From the NCBI RefSeq assembly GCF_020379485.1, contig NC_063450.1, positions 52,041,374 through 52,105,373 on the forward strand: a DNA stretch of 64,000 bases, given 5' to 3'. The notes beneath the pieces were generated by a model. It was not told the DNA's origin, searched no databases, and saw only the letters and a program-made list of their open reading frames with translations. The stretch is from Brassica napus (Eukaryota > Streptophyta > Magnoliopsida > Brassicales > Brassicaceae). A program made the position numbers and the translations under genes. Every line of letters starts with the position of its first letter. Within the stretch, counting starts at the first letter, position 1. Shown here piece after piece: positions 23,067-35,988 of this stretch.

Positions 23067-25517
23067 CCTCCTTTTCTTATTGCTAATTTCCTATTTTTAA
23101 TTAAATTTAATTTCTGATTATTAATATTTTTTTACCTTTTATATTAAATTTAGTATTTATTCAATATTTGTTTGTGTTTTCAAAGCTTTAAAGTTATTAT
23201 ATTTTTTTAAGATGGATTTGGGATTTAAAGTGAAATCTCTAGTTATCTTATGTAAAATAACAAAAAATATATATATACTAGAAAACTACTGGAGTCTACT
23301 CATATGTATATCTAAGAGATTTCCCTATTATAAACTCTGCGAAATACATTTTTTTGTTGTTCAAATTTACAAATCTGTTTTATTCTGCATTTTACTGTAT
23401 AATGAGAAAAAAAAAAGACAGAATTGATGTAATGTACCACCAGTGACAGGCTATAGGACTTAGGTGATTTTGTAACTCTAAAATTCGCTTCCTTTATTTT
23501 TTTTTAATGTTTTTTTCATCTCTTTCTTCCATCTCAATGGAAACAATGCCTTTACCACAAGATGAAATTTGATAAATTGCTGTCTCCCCACCTAATTTTG
23601 AAATTTAATGTAGTGATATATCCAATAATTCACATTTGTAGAAATTGTTATATATAAATGTCAAAACGCAATAACATGAGATCAGAGAGTGGTAACAAGA
23701 GAAACGAGCAACAAGTCAAGTAAAGCCTTGAAATAGGGATAATCCACACTTGCCTAATGAGGTGCTATTTATTTGTGATATTACACTATTTATGATAAGT
23801 CCCTATACTTTTGATTTATTTATTTTCTCTGTCATTATTTTTGCCCACTTTTTGTATTACTTTAATACTACGCCCTCCTCTAATAATTACTACGTCTTTG
23901 TCTTTCTTTTCCTTATTTTATTACTTTTTCTATCTTTTTCCCCTTTCAATCACGTCTTTCTTTACTGCCAGAACATTCATGACCCCCACGTTTCGAATGT
24001 ATGTTTAATAAAGTTTTCGTATAAAAATGCTAGAAAATAATCAAGTTTTTGTTAACATTTACATGTACTAACTAATAAATAATCAATCATGCATTGCCCA
24101 CTTTACATTTTCGCACATAACAATCTCGAACTCGAAGCTAATAAGAAACAAGTTTTTAGAAATTTGCATGTTCTTAATTAGATATATTCATTACATTTTG
24201 AAGTAGTCTATGTACCGAGTACCAAAAGTAAGAGCTCGTCAAAATGCCAAATTAGGATGAGCAATATGAGGTAAGCAATGAGATGCTTTGTAACCAATCA
24301 CCTTATTTTCTCATCACATATTATCAATGATACTTCCTTATTACATCATGCATGCATCTTTGTACTTGTTTCATATATATATTCCCTAATTAACTTCATA
24401 ATCTGTTCTTTACTCATATAATAATAATTCATGGTGGCCTTTTGTGATGGGTTCATTCACCCCCGAGATACACTGTTGAATGTTTCACAGGTGATTAAGA
24501 ATCGGAATCAGATTCATTTGGCTGTAACAAATCAACCTAATTTGTGACTTAAAATTCTGGTCGTTCAAGAAAGTGGAGAAAGACTGAATGATGGGACAAA
24601 TCGAGCTACATATCAACATTCTTATGCGTTTTGGCTTCTGTTTCAATCTTCTTCTTCGTTTTTTGATAAACCCAAAGACCCATACATTTTTTCTAGGTTG
24701 GAATGAGGCACTTCAAGATTCCTCCCAAGCCGACTTTAACCCAATACCTGACTTCTCACTCCTTTGGAAGGGTCATGCAAAACTACTTGGCTTTTATTTC
24801 AACCTTCTTATATATTTTACAAATTTCAAGTATAATGTCAAAAGGGGGAAATAATTAACACTCATGAAGGGATTTATAAAAGTAGATTCATCTTCCCAAT
24901 AATTTGCACGACATAAAAAATGTTGGTTATTTTTCGTTTCTATTTTCTTCAGTAATGTTTGTTTCATCTTTTTATCCACTGGACCATATTCTGATATGCA
25001 TCAATTATAAAATGCTTTATTTCATTAAAGTTCTTTAAAAATATTATTTGTTACTTTTTTACCTTTCATGGTGGCCAATTGTATTTCCTTTGTGACTACT
25101 AACTTCACAATGTATAAGCATATCTTCATCGTTGTAGCAGAACAGTGTTGATTGTGCAGCCTAGCAATGGAACATGAGTCATCAATCATGAATTAATGGA
25201 TCTTGATGTTATGTTAGTGTTCAAAAAAGTGAAGGAGTGGAAAACGCTCAATTTACCAACTATCAGATTAATAACAATATAAAAATGCTGATTATTACCT
25301 GATTAAATCTCTATTTTAAAATATTTGTAAGACCATTAGAGTTTATATTAGTCCGGTGAATCTAATGACCTATAAAAATTCTAGTGACTTGCATTAGGTT
25401 AGTGAAACAATTTTACAAGCAAAACATGTGTTAATTGTATTTTAGTTTGTATAAATTAAGTTAAAAAGCCTACAGAAAGCAAACAAAGAAACAAATCAAA
25501 AGTAAAAAACATAGAAT
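23067..25517. other. long intergenic, no gene recognised
   Basis: 2.45 kb of AT-rich sequence. Short frames (23750-24040, 24588-24854) are T-rich and resemble no family. No terminal inverted repeat, hairpin or array was found by reading. Confidence 0.4.
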
Positions 25518-25525
25518 ATTTCAAG

Positions 25526-26424
25526 TAGGCCTGAAAATTTTATCCGGACCCGAAGACCCGAGCCAGAATCAACCCGAAAATATAGGTTCGGGTCCGGGTC
25601 CGGATCCATGCTAAAATACCTATTGGGTCTTTTTTTTGATCGCCTCGGTTCGGGTCCGGGTCCTACCCGAGACCCGTTCGGGTACCCGAAAAACCCGCAA
25701 ATAATTCTATATATTAGGTATATTTGGATGATTGAGTATATTTTTGGTATTTCAGATTTTTTTTTAAGTTACGGGTTCAGGTTTTCGGGTATAATTGTAG
25801 GTTTCGGGTAAAATTCTAGATTTTTAGAAAATATAATTCGGGTATTCGGGTAAAATTCAGGTATGTTTTTGGGGTTTCAGGTCTTATTTTGGATAAATTT
25901 TTGGGTATTTTCGAGTATTTTGCGGTTTTTCGGGTATTTTTAGAGTTTTTGGGTCTTTTTCGGGTCTTAAATACCCAGACCGACCCAGATCCGGGTATTG
26001 AAATTATAGACCCGAACCGATCCGGATCCGACAAGACCCGACCCGAAACCGACCCGGAAAATTATAGGTACTTATATAGATCTAAATTTCTAAGACCCGG
26101 ACCCAGAGGCGGACCCAGAGACGGATCCACGTAGAGTAAAGGTGGGTCAACTGCAACAGGTTAAATTTAGATATTTGGTTTCTAAGCTTTAGCTTGTAGT
26201 CTAAAGTTGCTCAAATGGTCACGGATTTTGACCTTTGACACCCCTAACCCGGTTTCAAATCCCTTGTTGCACTATTTTTCTAAAAAAAATTCATGCTTTT
26301 GTATAGGTTTTTTACTATTGTTTGGGCTTAAGTATAAATCATGACCCAGGTAAAAATATTTCTTGGGTCCACCACTGTCCGGATCCGACAAAACCCGATC
26401 CGAAGACTCGGATGCCCAGGCCTA
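25526..26424. mobile_element. hAT-like MITE A (899 bp)
   Basis: Terminal inverted repeats TAGGCCTGAAAATTTTATCC and GATGCCCAGGCCTA are flanked by an 8-bp target duplication with one mismatch (ATTTCAAG at 25518-25525, ATTTCATG at 26425-26432). An 8-bp duplication is the hAT signature. The interior is a long imperfect inverted pattern of GGGTCCGG / CCCGAACC motifs. A second, unrelated piece appears inserted at about 26100-26385, bounded by GACGGATCCACG and GGGTCCACCACTG. No transposase frame is present. Confidence 0.68.
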
Positions 26425-26432
26425 ATTTCATG

Positions 26433-29400
26433 AGAGAGAGGGATCAGAGCCAGGGGGAGAGTAAAAACTTGAGTTAATAAAAAAGGGAGAATGGGGGCAG
26501 CAAATCTTCGTTGGAGTGCGATTATTCTTCTGTGATTTCCCACTGCTTATGTGGTCGACCTGATCCTTCCACGTTCTCTAATTTTTTATACTTCTTTGCT
26601 ATTTCTTGGTTATAGTTTATATATATGAGCAAGTGAGCATTGTTATAGTTCTAAACAAACTAAGGGAAATACATGTAGTCAAGAAATAAATTGAATATAG
26701 ATCGTTATTAGTTAGCAAGCTTTTTTTTTACTTTTTTTTTATTCTTTCAGCAACTTTCCATATATAAAAATAGAAAGAGATAGACTAGAAACGACATCTC
26801 TTATGTCAATTACACCAAAGGGATATTAAATGAATGGAGCAAATATTAATTTTTTCTCCGAAATAATTACCTAAAAAGAGGGGTCCATAACATAGTTTTT
26901 TCCAATGCTAATTATTCCAGATGCTCGCCAAAGCTGAAAACCGAATTGGTATGCAAAAGGTTTATCGACGGCGTTAATAATTTTGATAATATATCAAAGT
27001 CTTTTCCATAGCAAAGAAATGTAGAATTTATATCTATTTTTTTAATTTGATTTGATACGTTGTGGTCAATCACGTTAGGTTGGTACTTGATATTTTGTCT
27101 TCTACCAAATCCTAATTGGTAGCTTTTTTCAGTTTGAAACTAGAACAAATTAGAAAACAATGGCCAAAACCCAAAAGTGCTCGGATGAACAAAGCGGTGA
27201 TTAAGAATTTGGATGACGAAAAATACTCCTGAAATAATAGCCCATAATGATTTATACCGAAAATTTAAAGCCCATATTCAATATGCCTTTTTGCTGCACC
27301 CCCTTTGTTGTCCAACCTTTAGAAAATCAATGCTACTCGTGTTTTTACATACTATAAAACATCTGCTCCGAATTGTTCTGTTATATTGTAAATTATAATA
27401 CTTTGAAGTTAAGAGGTGGAGATAATACTAACGATGCATGTGATCTACAGGCTCACTTGAACGTTAATTACCACTATTGGCAATATCTAAGTTTCTTTTT
27501 TGAAAAAAAACTGTCAATATCTAAGTTTAGCACAAAGTATCAAAATGTGTAGGGTTTACTTTATAGAACTGCTTCTTGCATTGAAACACTCTCTTTTTCT
27601 CTTACTTTTAATTTTCTTTTATCTTTGCTCAGATGATAATTTCATTTTTCTAATCATTCCATAATTGAACATATACTGATTAGTTGTACAGTTGTATTTA
27701 ACTAGTGTACGTAATAGTTGAGTAAAAGCCCTAAATAAGTAACATAATGAGTAATAAAGTTATCAGGTTTTACGGCGTTATGGAAGGCACAATCCCGTAG
27801 AAATGTAGAACCATGAAACAACCATCTCCCTCTCTTCCTTTAGAGTCTAGAGTCTTTAGACATAAATCCAATTTCATCAGCAATGTACATAACTACATAT
27901 GTATACAAATAATGCAATATCATCGCCAATATAAATACACACATTTAATCCATGGAAAAGCCGAAAACAAATCCTTGGAAAATGACATATATATAATGGC
28001 TTAAAATTAAAACGATACCCTGCTCAAAGCTCTTGGCCTCTTACAGTCAAGTTCTTGCATAATTGATGAAAGTAAATAGTACACAGATTTTTTTTTTGGC
28101 AAGAAGCAATAACAAGTTATTTGTTTAATAAATGAAGTATGAAAACCACACAGCAAAATAAAATTTCAGAGCGAGGAAAGTAGTGTGTATAAAGTGACAA
28201 TGCGACCAGGAGCTTGAGCCATTCTGGCAATACCACTTCTTCCCAAAGTGTTACACTTATCTTTCTCAATTAAAGGGAATAATTAAAGACATAATAAGTA
28301 ATGAATCTGATCAACGACATTGACGAGTTTTGAAACTCATTTTTCTTATTCTCTAACGAAAATACTCTCTTGCCCCCCACCCCCCCCCCCCCGCTCCCCC
28401 CAAACAACCAATACAATATTCTTGTAATACTCAGTATCCTCCATTTGTTTTCTTCTGCAAAAGAAAATTTCAAGAAGAACAAAAATCAGATAAAACATAA
28501 AACAACATGAACAAGAAAGAGAGAGAGGAACTGATTTTGGTAAAGAAGAAGAAGAATGGTGTGTAAATGATCGGTAAGAACACATATTTGCTTCTTCTTG
28601 TTTATTTCACCTTTTGTGCATTTTTCTCAGCTTTGTTATTTTGCTCTTTATTCGTTTCGTCTGAGAGAAGCCTCCTTGTAAACTTGACCAAAAAAAGAAA
28701 CCACCTTGTAAACGTTACCTTCTCTTTCTCTCGTAGTAAGACATTATTTGGAAAACTAATTTTTCCCTGATTATAACAAGGAAAATAACCTAGTTTCTAT
28801 TAAAAGAAGCTAGCTATTTATGTGATTTCTACCTTTGATATGGATTGACTTGCTGGAAACCTACGTTTTGATTCCTGATCGGCTTTGTTCATTTATTTAA
28901 GAAGAATATAAACCAAATTCATTTGTAAATTAATAATCTTCAATTTCGGTCAAATTGTATTAGATGTTTTATTATTCTATAACAGGTAGGGATTCTTTTG
29001 TCAACATGTTATTACAGATTTAAAGGTAGGTTACTTTAAGTTCACTATATTTTAATTGTCGTAGTAAATTGATTAGGAAACCAATATGGCTATTAATATG
29101 ATTAAATTAGTATAAGCTTTAAGATGGTCTGACCAGTAACATGTGCACCACCCTAGTTGAAACTAGATTTTATGGAGACTATCACCACCAATCACTATAC
29201 AAATCTACATATTTTCCTTTTGACATGGTACACACGCAAATATATCTATATATAATTGGGGCCCGTGTAATAGTTGAACCGAACCGGAACTGAAAATTTG
29301 TGGTAGGTGTTGGTTGTGTTGCATTATTGCATAGGAGAAAGATCTAACGGCATAGAGAACTACACGTGTACGAAAATTATAAGAGTAGGATGAAAGAACC

Positions 29401-29443
29401 AGAGAGAGATGTAATGACTTGTGACTTGCGAGGTGAAATGACA
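26433..29443. other. long intergenic with G/C homopolymer run
   Basis: 3.0 kb without a recognised gene. The only unusual element is the C-run at 28373-28405. An open frame at 28346-28585 (-) crosses that run and codes a Gly-rich artefact. A conserved-looking stretch at about 28195-28255 (minus strand GCCAGAATGGCTCAAGC) could not be assigned. Confidence 0.35.
28373..28405. repeat. C/G-rich low-complexity run
   Basis: On the plus strand 31 of about 33 bases are C, broken by single A and G; the minus strand is therefore G-runs separated by T or C. Such a sequence could form a G-quadruplex. It stands out in an otherwise about 65-70% AT region. Confidence 0.85.
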
Positions 29444-29451
29444 GAGGAAAT

Positions 29452-30162
29452 CAGGCCTGGGCATCCGGATGTTCGGATCGGGTTCGGATCGGATATTTTC
29501 GGATCGGTTTCGGATCGGTTTCGGATCGGATATTGTCGGATCTGGGTCCTTCGGATCCTAGCAATTTAGATCCATATAGGTACCTATAACTTTTCGGGTC
29601 GGTTTCGGATCGGATTTTGTCGGGTCCGGATCGGTTCGGGTCTATAATTTCAATACCCGTAAAATACCCAAAATTTTTGGGTATATTTCGGATCCGGATC
29701 GGTTCGGGTATTTAGGACCCGAAATACCCAAACTGGATCCGAAAACTCTAAAAATACCCGAAGAACCGCAAAAATACCCAAAATTTTATCCAAAATCAAA
29801 CCCGAAAATCCAAAACATACCCGAATTTTATCTGAATACCCAAATTATATTTTCTAAAAATCTAAAATTTCACCAAAAACCTACAATTATACCCGAAAAT
29901 CCAAACCCGAAACTTTAAAAAAAATCCAAAATACCAAAAATATACCCAATCACCCAAATATACCTAGTATATACAATTATTTACGGGTACTTCAGGTATC
30001 CGAACGGGTCTCGGGTAGGACCGGGACCCGAACCGAGACCCGCAGGTCCAAAAAAAAAAGACCCAATAGGTACTTAGCATGGATCCGGACCCGGACCCGA
30101 ACCTGTATTTTCGGGTCGGTTCCGGTTCGGGTTTTCGGGTCCGGGTAAAATGCCCAAGCCTA
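29452..30162. mobile_element. hAT-like MITE B (711 bp)
   Basis: Ends CAGGCCTGGGCAT and ATGCCCAAGCCTA form terminal inverted repeats. They are flanked by a perfect 8-bp target duplication GAGGAAAT (29444-29451 and 30163-30170). The interior consists of CGGATCGG / GGGTCCGG repeats arranged as a large imperfect palindrome, as in MITE A. No coding capacity. Confidence 0.78.
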
Positions 30163-30356
30163 GAGGAAATGCAGAAAAATATGAAAAAGAGTTGTGAATG
30201 AGACAAAATGTGCTTCCTCTGTCCATCGTAACACTGTTTTACCTCTCAGAACCATATTTTTGTTTGTAGATTTGTTTCGCAGATCCAAAATTAATTGGAT
30301 CCTGCATGGAATGGTGAGATTATGAGTAAACCATTTACAGTTCATCGGCTCTTCCG

Positions 30357-30465
30357 AGTTCCGACTGGTAATCATGGTAGTGTTTTGGTTTAAACGTTGA
30401 TAAAATTCAAACCCTTGAAATGACCTGCTAGTTCCGACTGCTAATCATGGTAGTGTTTTGGTTTA
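30357..30465. repeat. 35-bp direct repeat pair
   Basis: GTTCCGACTGGTAATCATGG followed by TAGTGTTTTGGTTTA occurs at 30357-30391 and again at 30431-30465 with one change. It lies just left of the RNase H remnant, and may reflect a target-site or template-switch event at the LINE insertion. Confidence 0.7.
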
Positions 30466-30737
30466 TGGCTGAAGGGTTGGCGGTGAGGGAAGCTCTTTCC
30501 CACGCCCTACACATCGGCATCTCCAAAATCTGGCTCAGATCAGATTCTCTATCGCTGATCAAGGCGATAAATTCGGTTTCCAAGCCGATGAACCTCTACA
30601 GAGTTCTATCGGACATCGAATGTCTTTCTGCGTCTTTTGAATTCTATTGTTTTTCCTTTGTCCCTAGAGAAGAAAATGGGCCTGCGGACAATCTGTCCAA
30701 AGTCTGCTTGTATCACGCTGCTACCATTTGGACCTGA
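30466..30737 (+). pseudogene. RNase H (RVT_3-like) remnant of a LINE
   Basis: The frame codes AEGLAVREALSHALHIGISK, then IWLRSDSLSLIKAIN and FVPREENGPADNLSK. This is the plant RNase H-like domain (RVT_3) found at the 3' end of plant LINE ORF2 and in free-standing RNase H-like genes, with the acidic residues E (AEGLA), D (RSDS) and D (PADNLSK) visible. The first catalytic Asp segment upstream is missing, so the domain is 5'-truncated. It is read as a dead LINE 3' end. Confidence 0.65.
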
Positions 30738-30980
30738 AGCCGATTTGAAGTTTAAAAAATTTCAGTTGCTCAGAAAAGAAAAAAAACTTGTGTTTTCCAA
30801 TTTCGTGTTTGGAAAACATCCCGAAACGAATTGTTTAGACCATTAATTTTCACTTTATAATATTTGATTAATGTAATTGAAATAAAATTTCTAAAAATCA
30901 TTTCAATTTGTTTTAAATTTTTTCTAAATTAATGTTTCTACCAAACTTTATGATCTTTGAGTTACAATTTTTGAATTACC

Positions 30981-31124
30981 AAAATATTCGGAAAAGCAAC
31001 CCACTAATCAAACAAAACCAAAATTATACTGGACACAAGAAAAAGAAAAAGCAAAATATTCGGAAAAGAAACCCACTAATCAAACAAAACCAAAATTATA
31101 CTGGACACAAGAAAAAGAAAAAGC
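30981..31124. repeat. 72-bp unit, two tandem copies
   Basis: AAAATATTCGGAAAAG through GGACACAAGAAAAAGAAAAAGC is repeated with a 72-bp offset and a single visible difference (GCAACC or GAAACC). The repeat is a multiple of three, which keeps an open frame across both, but the peptide is low-complexity. Confidence 0.85.
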
Positions 31125-31179
31125 AATAGATGTAGACATCATACTAATTAATTTTTCCAGTGTACGTATCTGGACGCGG

Positions 31180-31919
31180 TTAGGGACGATATTCAAGTTT
31201 CATCTTTGTAATTTTCCTAAGAATATTTTGAGACGTATTTAATTATAGAATAATGGAACTGAGAATCGAAAAATGACTAGTGAGAAGTGAGAACACTTCT
31301 TGGAACGGCGCGGAAATAGTCATATCTCTAGTTGTCTATATTTGTTTGTAACGAACCTTAAATATTATTATGGCCGTCATTGGTAGAACATTAGCATTAA
31401 CATTATATTCTACATTATCTAATTAACAATTATTAAAAAATATTTAGAGAAACATTTACAGACTCATTTAATTATGTTAATGTTTTCTAAATGCTCTCTC
31501 GCCAATGTTTTCATATGATTTTTTTTTTTTTACAGCAAACATTTACAGACTCATGTTGATTCTCATATGAAATTTTTAGAAGAGCATTTTCATTTATAAT
31601 TTATAAAATTAAAGAAAATATATAATTAATTCATTTATTTTATTTAATAATATCATAAAAAAAAAATTTATATCCAGAAAATAAAATTTTGATTTCTAAA
31701 ATTAATTTACAATAAAAATATGTTGTTTTAAAATAGTATTTCACATTTAAAATATAATTTAATTTATATAATTTAATTTATTTTAAATGTAAAAATTTAT
31801 TTTTACAAAATAGATATTTTAATTATAACATTTATTTTTAAATAATATTTTCGATATAAACATAATTTTTAAATTATTAATTAAAATAAATTAATTATAT
31901 ATCTTTTTAATTTTATATG

Positions 31920-31974
<55 letters not shown>

Positions 31975-32790
31975 GAAATATATTCACTAAAAATAAATAT
32001 ATTATATATTATATACTAATTTTTATAATAATTTTAAATAACATACTCATACTGCTCTACCAATCATTCTATTACACAGTTTAGCAAAAGTATACAACTC
32101 TTGCAGCATACTGCTACTATAGCATACTGCTAATGCTAATGCTAATACTAATGCTCTATCAATCAATACCATATTTCACTTCTGGAGTAAATAATAAAAG
32201 AAAAAAATCAGTTACTCTTATTTACTCTAAAATTTTTCCAATCAGGTGAAAAACATTTCCTCCTTTTTTTTTTCTCTAGTTACTGTTAGAATAGAGTAAA
32301 ATACACAAATAAATTTACTCCAACTTAAGCAAGAGTAAATATGTTTACTCTACTTTACTCTCTCTCCCAATTTTATTTTTCCATTCATTTTTATGTATTT
32401 ATTTTCCTCTCATTTACTCCACTTTTTTCAATCACGTGTTCAATTCTACTGAATTAGGAGAGCCTAGTATCACTACGGAGAAGAAAACAAGAATTTGGGG
32501 CCGTATATTATTATATGCGATGGTGAAAGCTAACAAATCGTTTGCAAGAGACGGAGCCCGAAACACATCCTTCTCTTCTGAGATTTAAGAGTGCTGTAGT
32601 CTACGTTTCAAAGTATTATTTTCGATAACATCGATACTTTGTTATTTCAATAATGACCGACTTTAATAGCAATAGGTAACTCAAACAGATCATTTGCATG
32701 GGAAGAAGACATTAGACCAGAGCCGATGATCGCGCAGATCTTGATTGGTTTTAAATGTAAGAATATAGTGTGCAGAATAAAAATGATAAA
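31180..32790. other. AT-rich intergenic with (TA)n microsatellite
   Basis: Very AT-rich sequence. A (TA)n microsatellite lies at 31921-31974. GAGTAAA/TTTACTC motifs recur at 32190-32440 on both strands, which suggests an old MITE without clear ends. No gene was recognised. Confidence 0.45.
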
Positions 32791-32794
32791 AAAA

Positions 32795-33165
32795 TGGACA
32801 TTCCAAAATAGCACATTTCTAAGTTTATGTCACAAAAATAGTTTTCAAAAACTAAAATGACTAAAATATTATTTTATCTTTTGAAAAATTTAAATTTTTT
32901 TTATTTTTCAAAATTTGAAATCTTATCCCAAAACCCACTCTCCAACTCTAAACCCTAAACCCTAAATCCTAAACCCTAAACTCCACCCCTTAACTCTAAA
33001 CCCTCTAAATTAATTTACCATTGGGGTATAAGTGTATATTTTATCTCTTTTAATAAAATATTAAGTGCTATTTTGGTCATTTTTATTCTTATAGACTATA
33101 TTTGTGACAAAAACTTTTTTAGTGATATCCTAGTCATTTTTTTCTGAAAAAAAAAATTTGTGATC
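32795..33165. mobile_element. degenerate inverted-repeat element with CCCTAAA-rich core
   Basis: The outer parts are imperfect inverse copies: AAAATAGCACATTTCTAAG and GTCACAAAAATAG on the left, GTGCTATTTTGGTCATTT and TATTTGTGACAAAAAC on the right. The core (32940-33010) has several CTAAACCCTAAACCCTAAAT units resembling the plant telomere repeat. I read it as a non-autonomous DNA transposon. The same terminal motif (CACTAAAAA, TTTTTGTCACAAATATAG on the opposite strand) flanks the satellite array at 54.0 kb. Confidence 0.45.
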
Positions 33166-33592
33166 TATTTTCAACATGTTAGAGAAGACATTAAAAACTG
33201 GCGTTAGTAACGCCGCGTTGCTTACAACTTGCGAATTATATAATTAATGGTCATGGTCTAGAAGACACGATACTGAGAAAAAAGGGGTTTAATACATTTT
33301 TCACCAAGTTTAACACTTATAATTCTTGGTAAAAAAACGTGCAAAATTATATAAGAGTTAACTACTTCCAAATTTCAGTTCCAATTACATAAGAATTACA
33401 AGCCCCTCAATATAGTGAAGAAAAAGTCATCAAAATATTTTTTATTCTATCCAGAGTCGTTTAGTAATTCGTTTAGTAATTCAGTAATGATGACAGTATT
33501 TTATTTTTGCCATCACAGAAGTAACTTCTCTAAATTTCTCTTAAAAGAAAACTACATGAGAATGAGATACGCTAAGATAATATAAACATATA

Positions 33593-33855
33593 CTCGCTCC
33601 GTATCAGTTTAATTGGTGTTTAAGGATTTTGATTTTGTTTTAAAATAAGTGATGTTCTCACAATTATAGGTGAGATTTAATGTCGTTTAAAATTTATGAC
33701 CAATTATAAAATACTGCATTTTTTTTATTAGTTGAATTAGTTTTATTTAATGTTATTTTATGTAACCAAAACCAATAACATAATTTTTTGTATTTTTTTA
33801 ATATTTGTGTAAAAATCTTAAATACCTCTTAAAATGATAGAGAGTGAAGAGGGAG
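33593..33855. mobile_element. Stowaway-like MITE (263 bp)
   Basis: Left end TA|CTCGCTCCGTATCAG and right end GAGTGAAGAGGGAG|TA are inverted, with the TA target duplication typical of Stowaway/Tc1-mariner MITEs (CTCCCTCCGT consensus). The interior is non-coding. It lies 334 bp upstream of the GGP1 start codon. Confidence 0.65.
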
Positions 33856-34188
33856 TAACTGATAGCGGCAGAGGAATCATTCTAATTCAAACAATTCTAA
33901 TAATATTAGTAAGAATGATATCATTTAGACTTCAATAATGCGTGAATCATGTCCGGACAAATAGTCGGTCCACAACGGTTAGCAAGCTGTCCAAGTGTGC
34001 CCATAACAATATTATTACATAAAACGTGCAACATTAAAAACCAAGTTGATGGGTCGACCAAGTCCAATCTCATTTAGATACACACATACTTGCGTGTTTC
34101 TTCTCCATTGCTCCTTGTCTCTCTCTCTCCTTATCTCTCTTCTCACGTAATCAACTTCTCTCTTCGTGTTTTCTCAGCCGGTTAAAAA

Positions 34189-35590
34189 ATGGTTGACCAG
34201 AAGAAATTCGCTCTGTTTCTAGCAACTCCTGATTCAGAGTTCGTTAAGAAAGCGTACGGAGGGTACCACAACGTGTTCGTGGAGACGTTCGGAGACGAGG
34301 GAGAGCATTGGGACTCGTTTAGAGTCGTGGAAGGCGAGTTCCCCGACGAGAAAGATCTTGAGAAGTACGACGGTTTTGTTATAAGCGGAAGCTCTCATGA
34401 TTCCTTCCAGAATGATCCTTGGATCCTTAAGCTATGTGAGATTGTCAAGAAACTTGATGAGATGAAGAAGAAGGTTCTTGGCATCTGCTTTGGTCACCAG
34501 GTTATCTTCTTCTTCCTCTTATTAGTTTCTTATCACTTGTTTATTGTTATTATTTTTGTTCACCAATTTAATTCATAGCTAGTGGTTTTAAATTGAACCT
34601 ATTACTTATAGACGATATATTAAGTGCTAATTTTTTTGCTAAAGTATATTGCGTTAAACTTTATCATATTAGTTTATGAATGAAGTAGTACGGTTTTCAA
34701 TAAGTCATGACATGACAGTTAAGATCTATTGAGTTAACAAGTTAATCATACTCTTTATATAATTTTTTTGATTAGTGGGTGAAATATATACGAATGATAG
34801 AGTTGATCTAATGGCTAATATTATTGGATCACCTAATAGAAGTTTAAATAAAAATTAAATTGGATCACCGTAAGAAAGAGTATGATCTTCAAATAAAAAT
34901 TAAATTAACATGGTTTAAAACACGCCATTCTAGCCAAAAATCCTAATTATTTTAAAAAATATTTGCAATAAAGTATTCACTTGCCGCTTACTATAATGTT
35001 TTCTATTGAGATGATAAGACTCCTCTAAACAGAAAATTTTGAACTCCTTTAGATCATAGCTAGAGTTAGAGGAGGAACAGTTGGGAGAGCAAGGAAGGGA
35101 CCAGAGCTTAAACTTGGAAAGATAACCATCGTGAAGGATGCAATCACACCAGGAAGTTACTTCGGAGACGAGATTCCAGACAGCATAGACATCATAAAAC
35201 TACACCAGGACGAAGTGTTGGTGTTGCCGGAAGGTGCCAAAGTACTAGCTTATTCAGACAAGTACGAGGTGGAGATGTTCTCCATTGAAGATCATTTATT
35301 CTGTATTCAAGGACATCCAGAATATAACAAAGAGATTCTGTTTGAGATTGTAGATCGTGTTCTTCGTCTTGGCTACATCAAGGTTTGTTTTACTTATATG
35401 ATCATCATATAACATAACAATGGGAATAGAATGTGGTATCACTGGTATGTATCTGACGAGTTATGAATTACATTTGCAGCAAGAAATGGCTGATGCGGCA
35501 AAGGCCTCGATGGAGGGTAAGGGAGCTGACAGGAAACTTTTGGAGACGATTTGCAAGAACTTCCTCAAAGGCAGAGTTCCAGCTAACTAG
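34189..35590 (+). CDS. GGP1: gamma-glutamyl peptidase 1 (class I glutamine amidotransferase fold)
   Basis: Three exons: 34189-34500, 35053-35382 and 35480-35590; 250 aa, the exact family length. The catalytic triad is visible: nucleophile Cys100 in GICFGHQ, His192 and Glu194 in CIQGHPEYN. The protein starts [20 protein letters not shown] without a targeting signal, so it is cytosolic. In Arabidopsis GGP1 (At4g30530) removes the gamma-glutamyl residue from glutathione conjugates in glucosinolate and camalexin biosynthesis; the assignment here is by sequence and position. The exon 2 acceptor (TTTAG|ATCATAGC) follows a 552-bp intron. A relic paralogue lies 0.55 kb downstream, as expected from the tandem GGP cluster in Arabidopsis. 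Confidence 0.95.
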
Positions 35591-35689
35591 TTGTTTCACT
35601 ACCAAGTTATCTATTTGCCTCTTATTATATTGGAACATTTATGGATTTATGATCTTGCTTATTCATATTCTATGTATAACCTATTAATC

Positions 35690-35988
35690 TCAATCGTGAC
35701 ATATTTATCTATGTTTTCACATTTCCGATTTGGATATGATCGAGGGGTCTATATTAGAGGGAAAGTCTCCCATATAGGTAGTTGGAAGGTCAATCGTGAC
35801 ATATTTATTTATGTTTTCACATTTCCGATTTGGATATGATCGAGAGGTCTATATTAGAGGGAAAGTCTCCATATAGATAGTTGGAAGGTCAATCGTAACA
35901 TATTCATTTATGTTTTCACATTTCTGATTTGGCTATGATCTAGAGGTCTATATTAGAGGGAAAATCTCCAACATAGATAGTTGGAAGG
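35690..35988. repeat. three tandem copies of a ~99-bp unit
   Basis: TCAATCGTGACATATTTATC through AGTTGGAAGG recurs at 35690, 35790 and 35889 (offsets 100 and 99 bp) with few differences. It begins 100 bp after the GGP1 stop codon, so it probably lies within or next to the GGP1 3' UTR. Confidence 0.9.

Noticed and set aside
28346..28585. Minus-strand ORF with a Gly run
   Set aside because: The Gly run is the translated homopolymer; no conserved part on either side.
32940..33010. Telomere-like CCCTAAA units
   Set aside because: Units are few and degenerate (CTAAATC, CTAAACTCC), and they lie inside an inverted-repeat element; not a telomere or a clean interstitial telomeric array.
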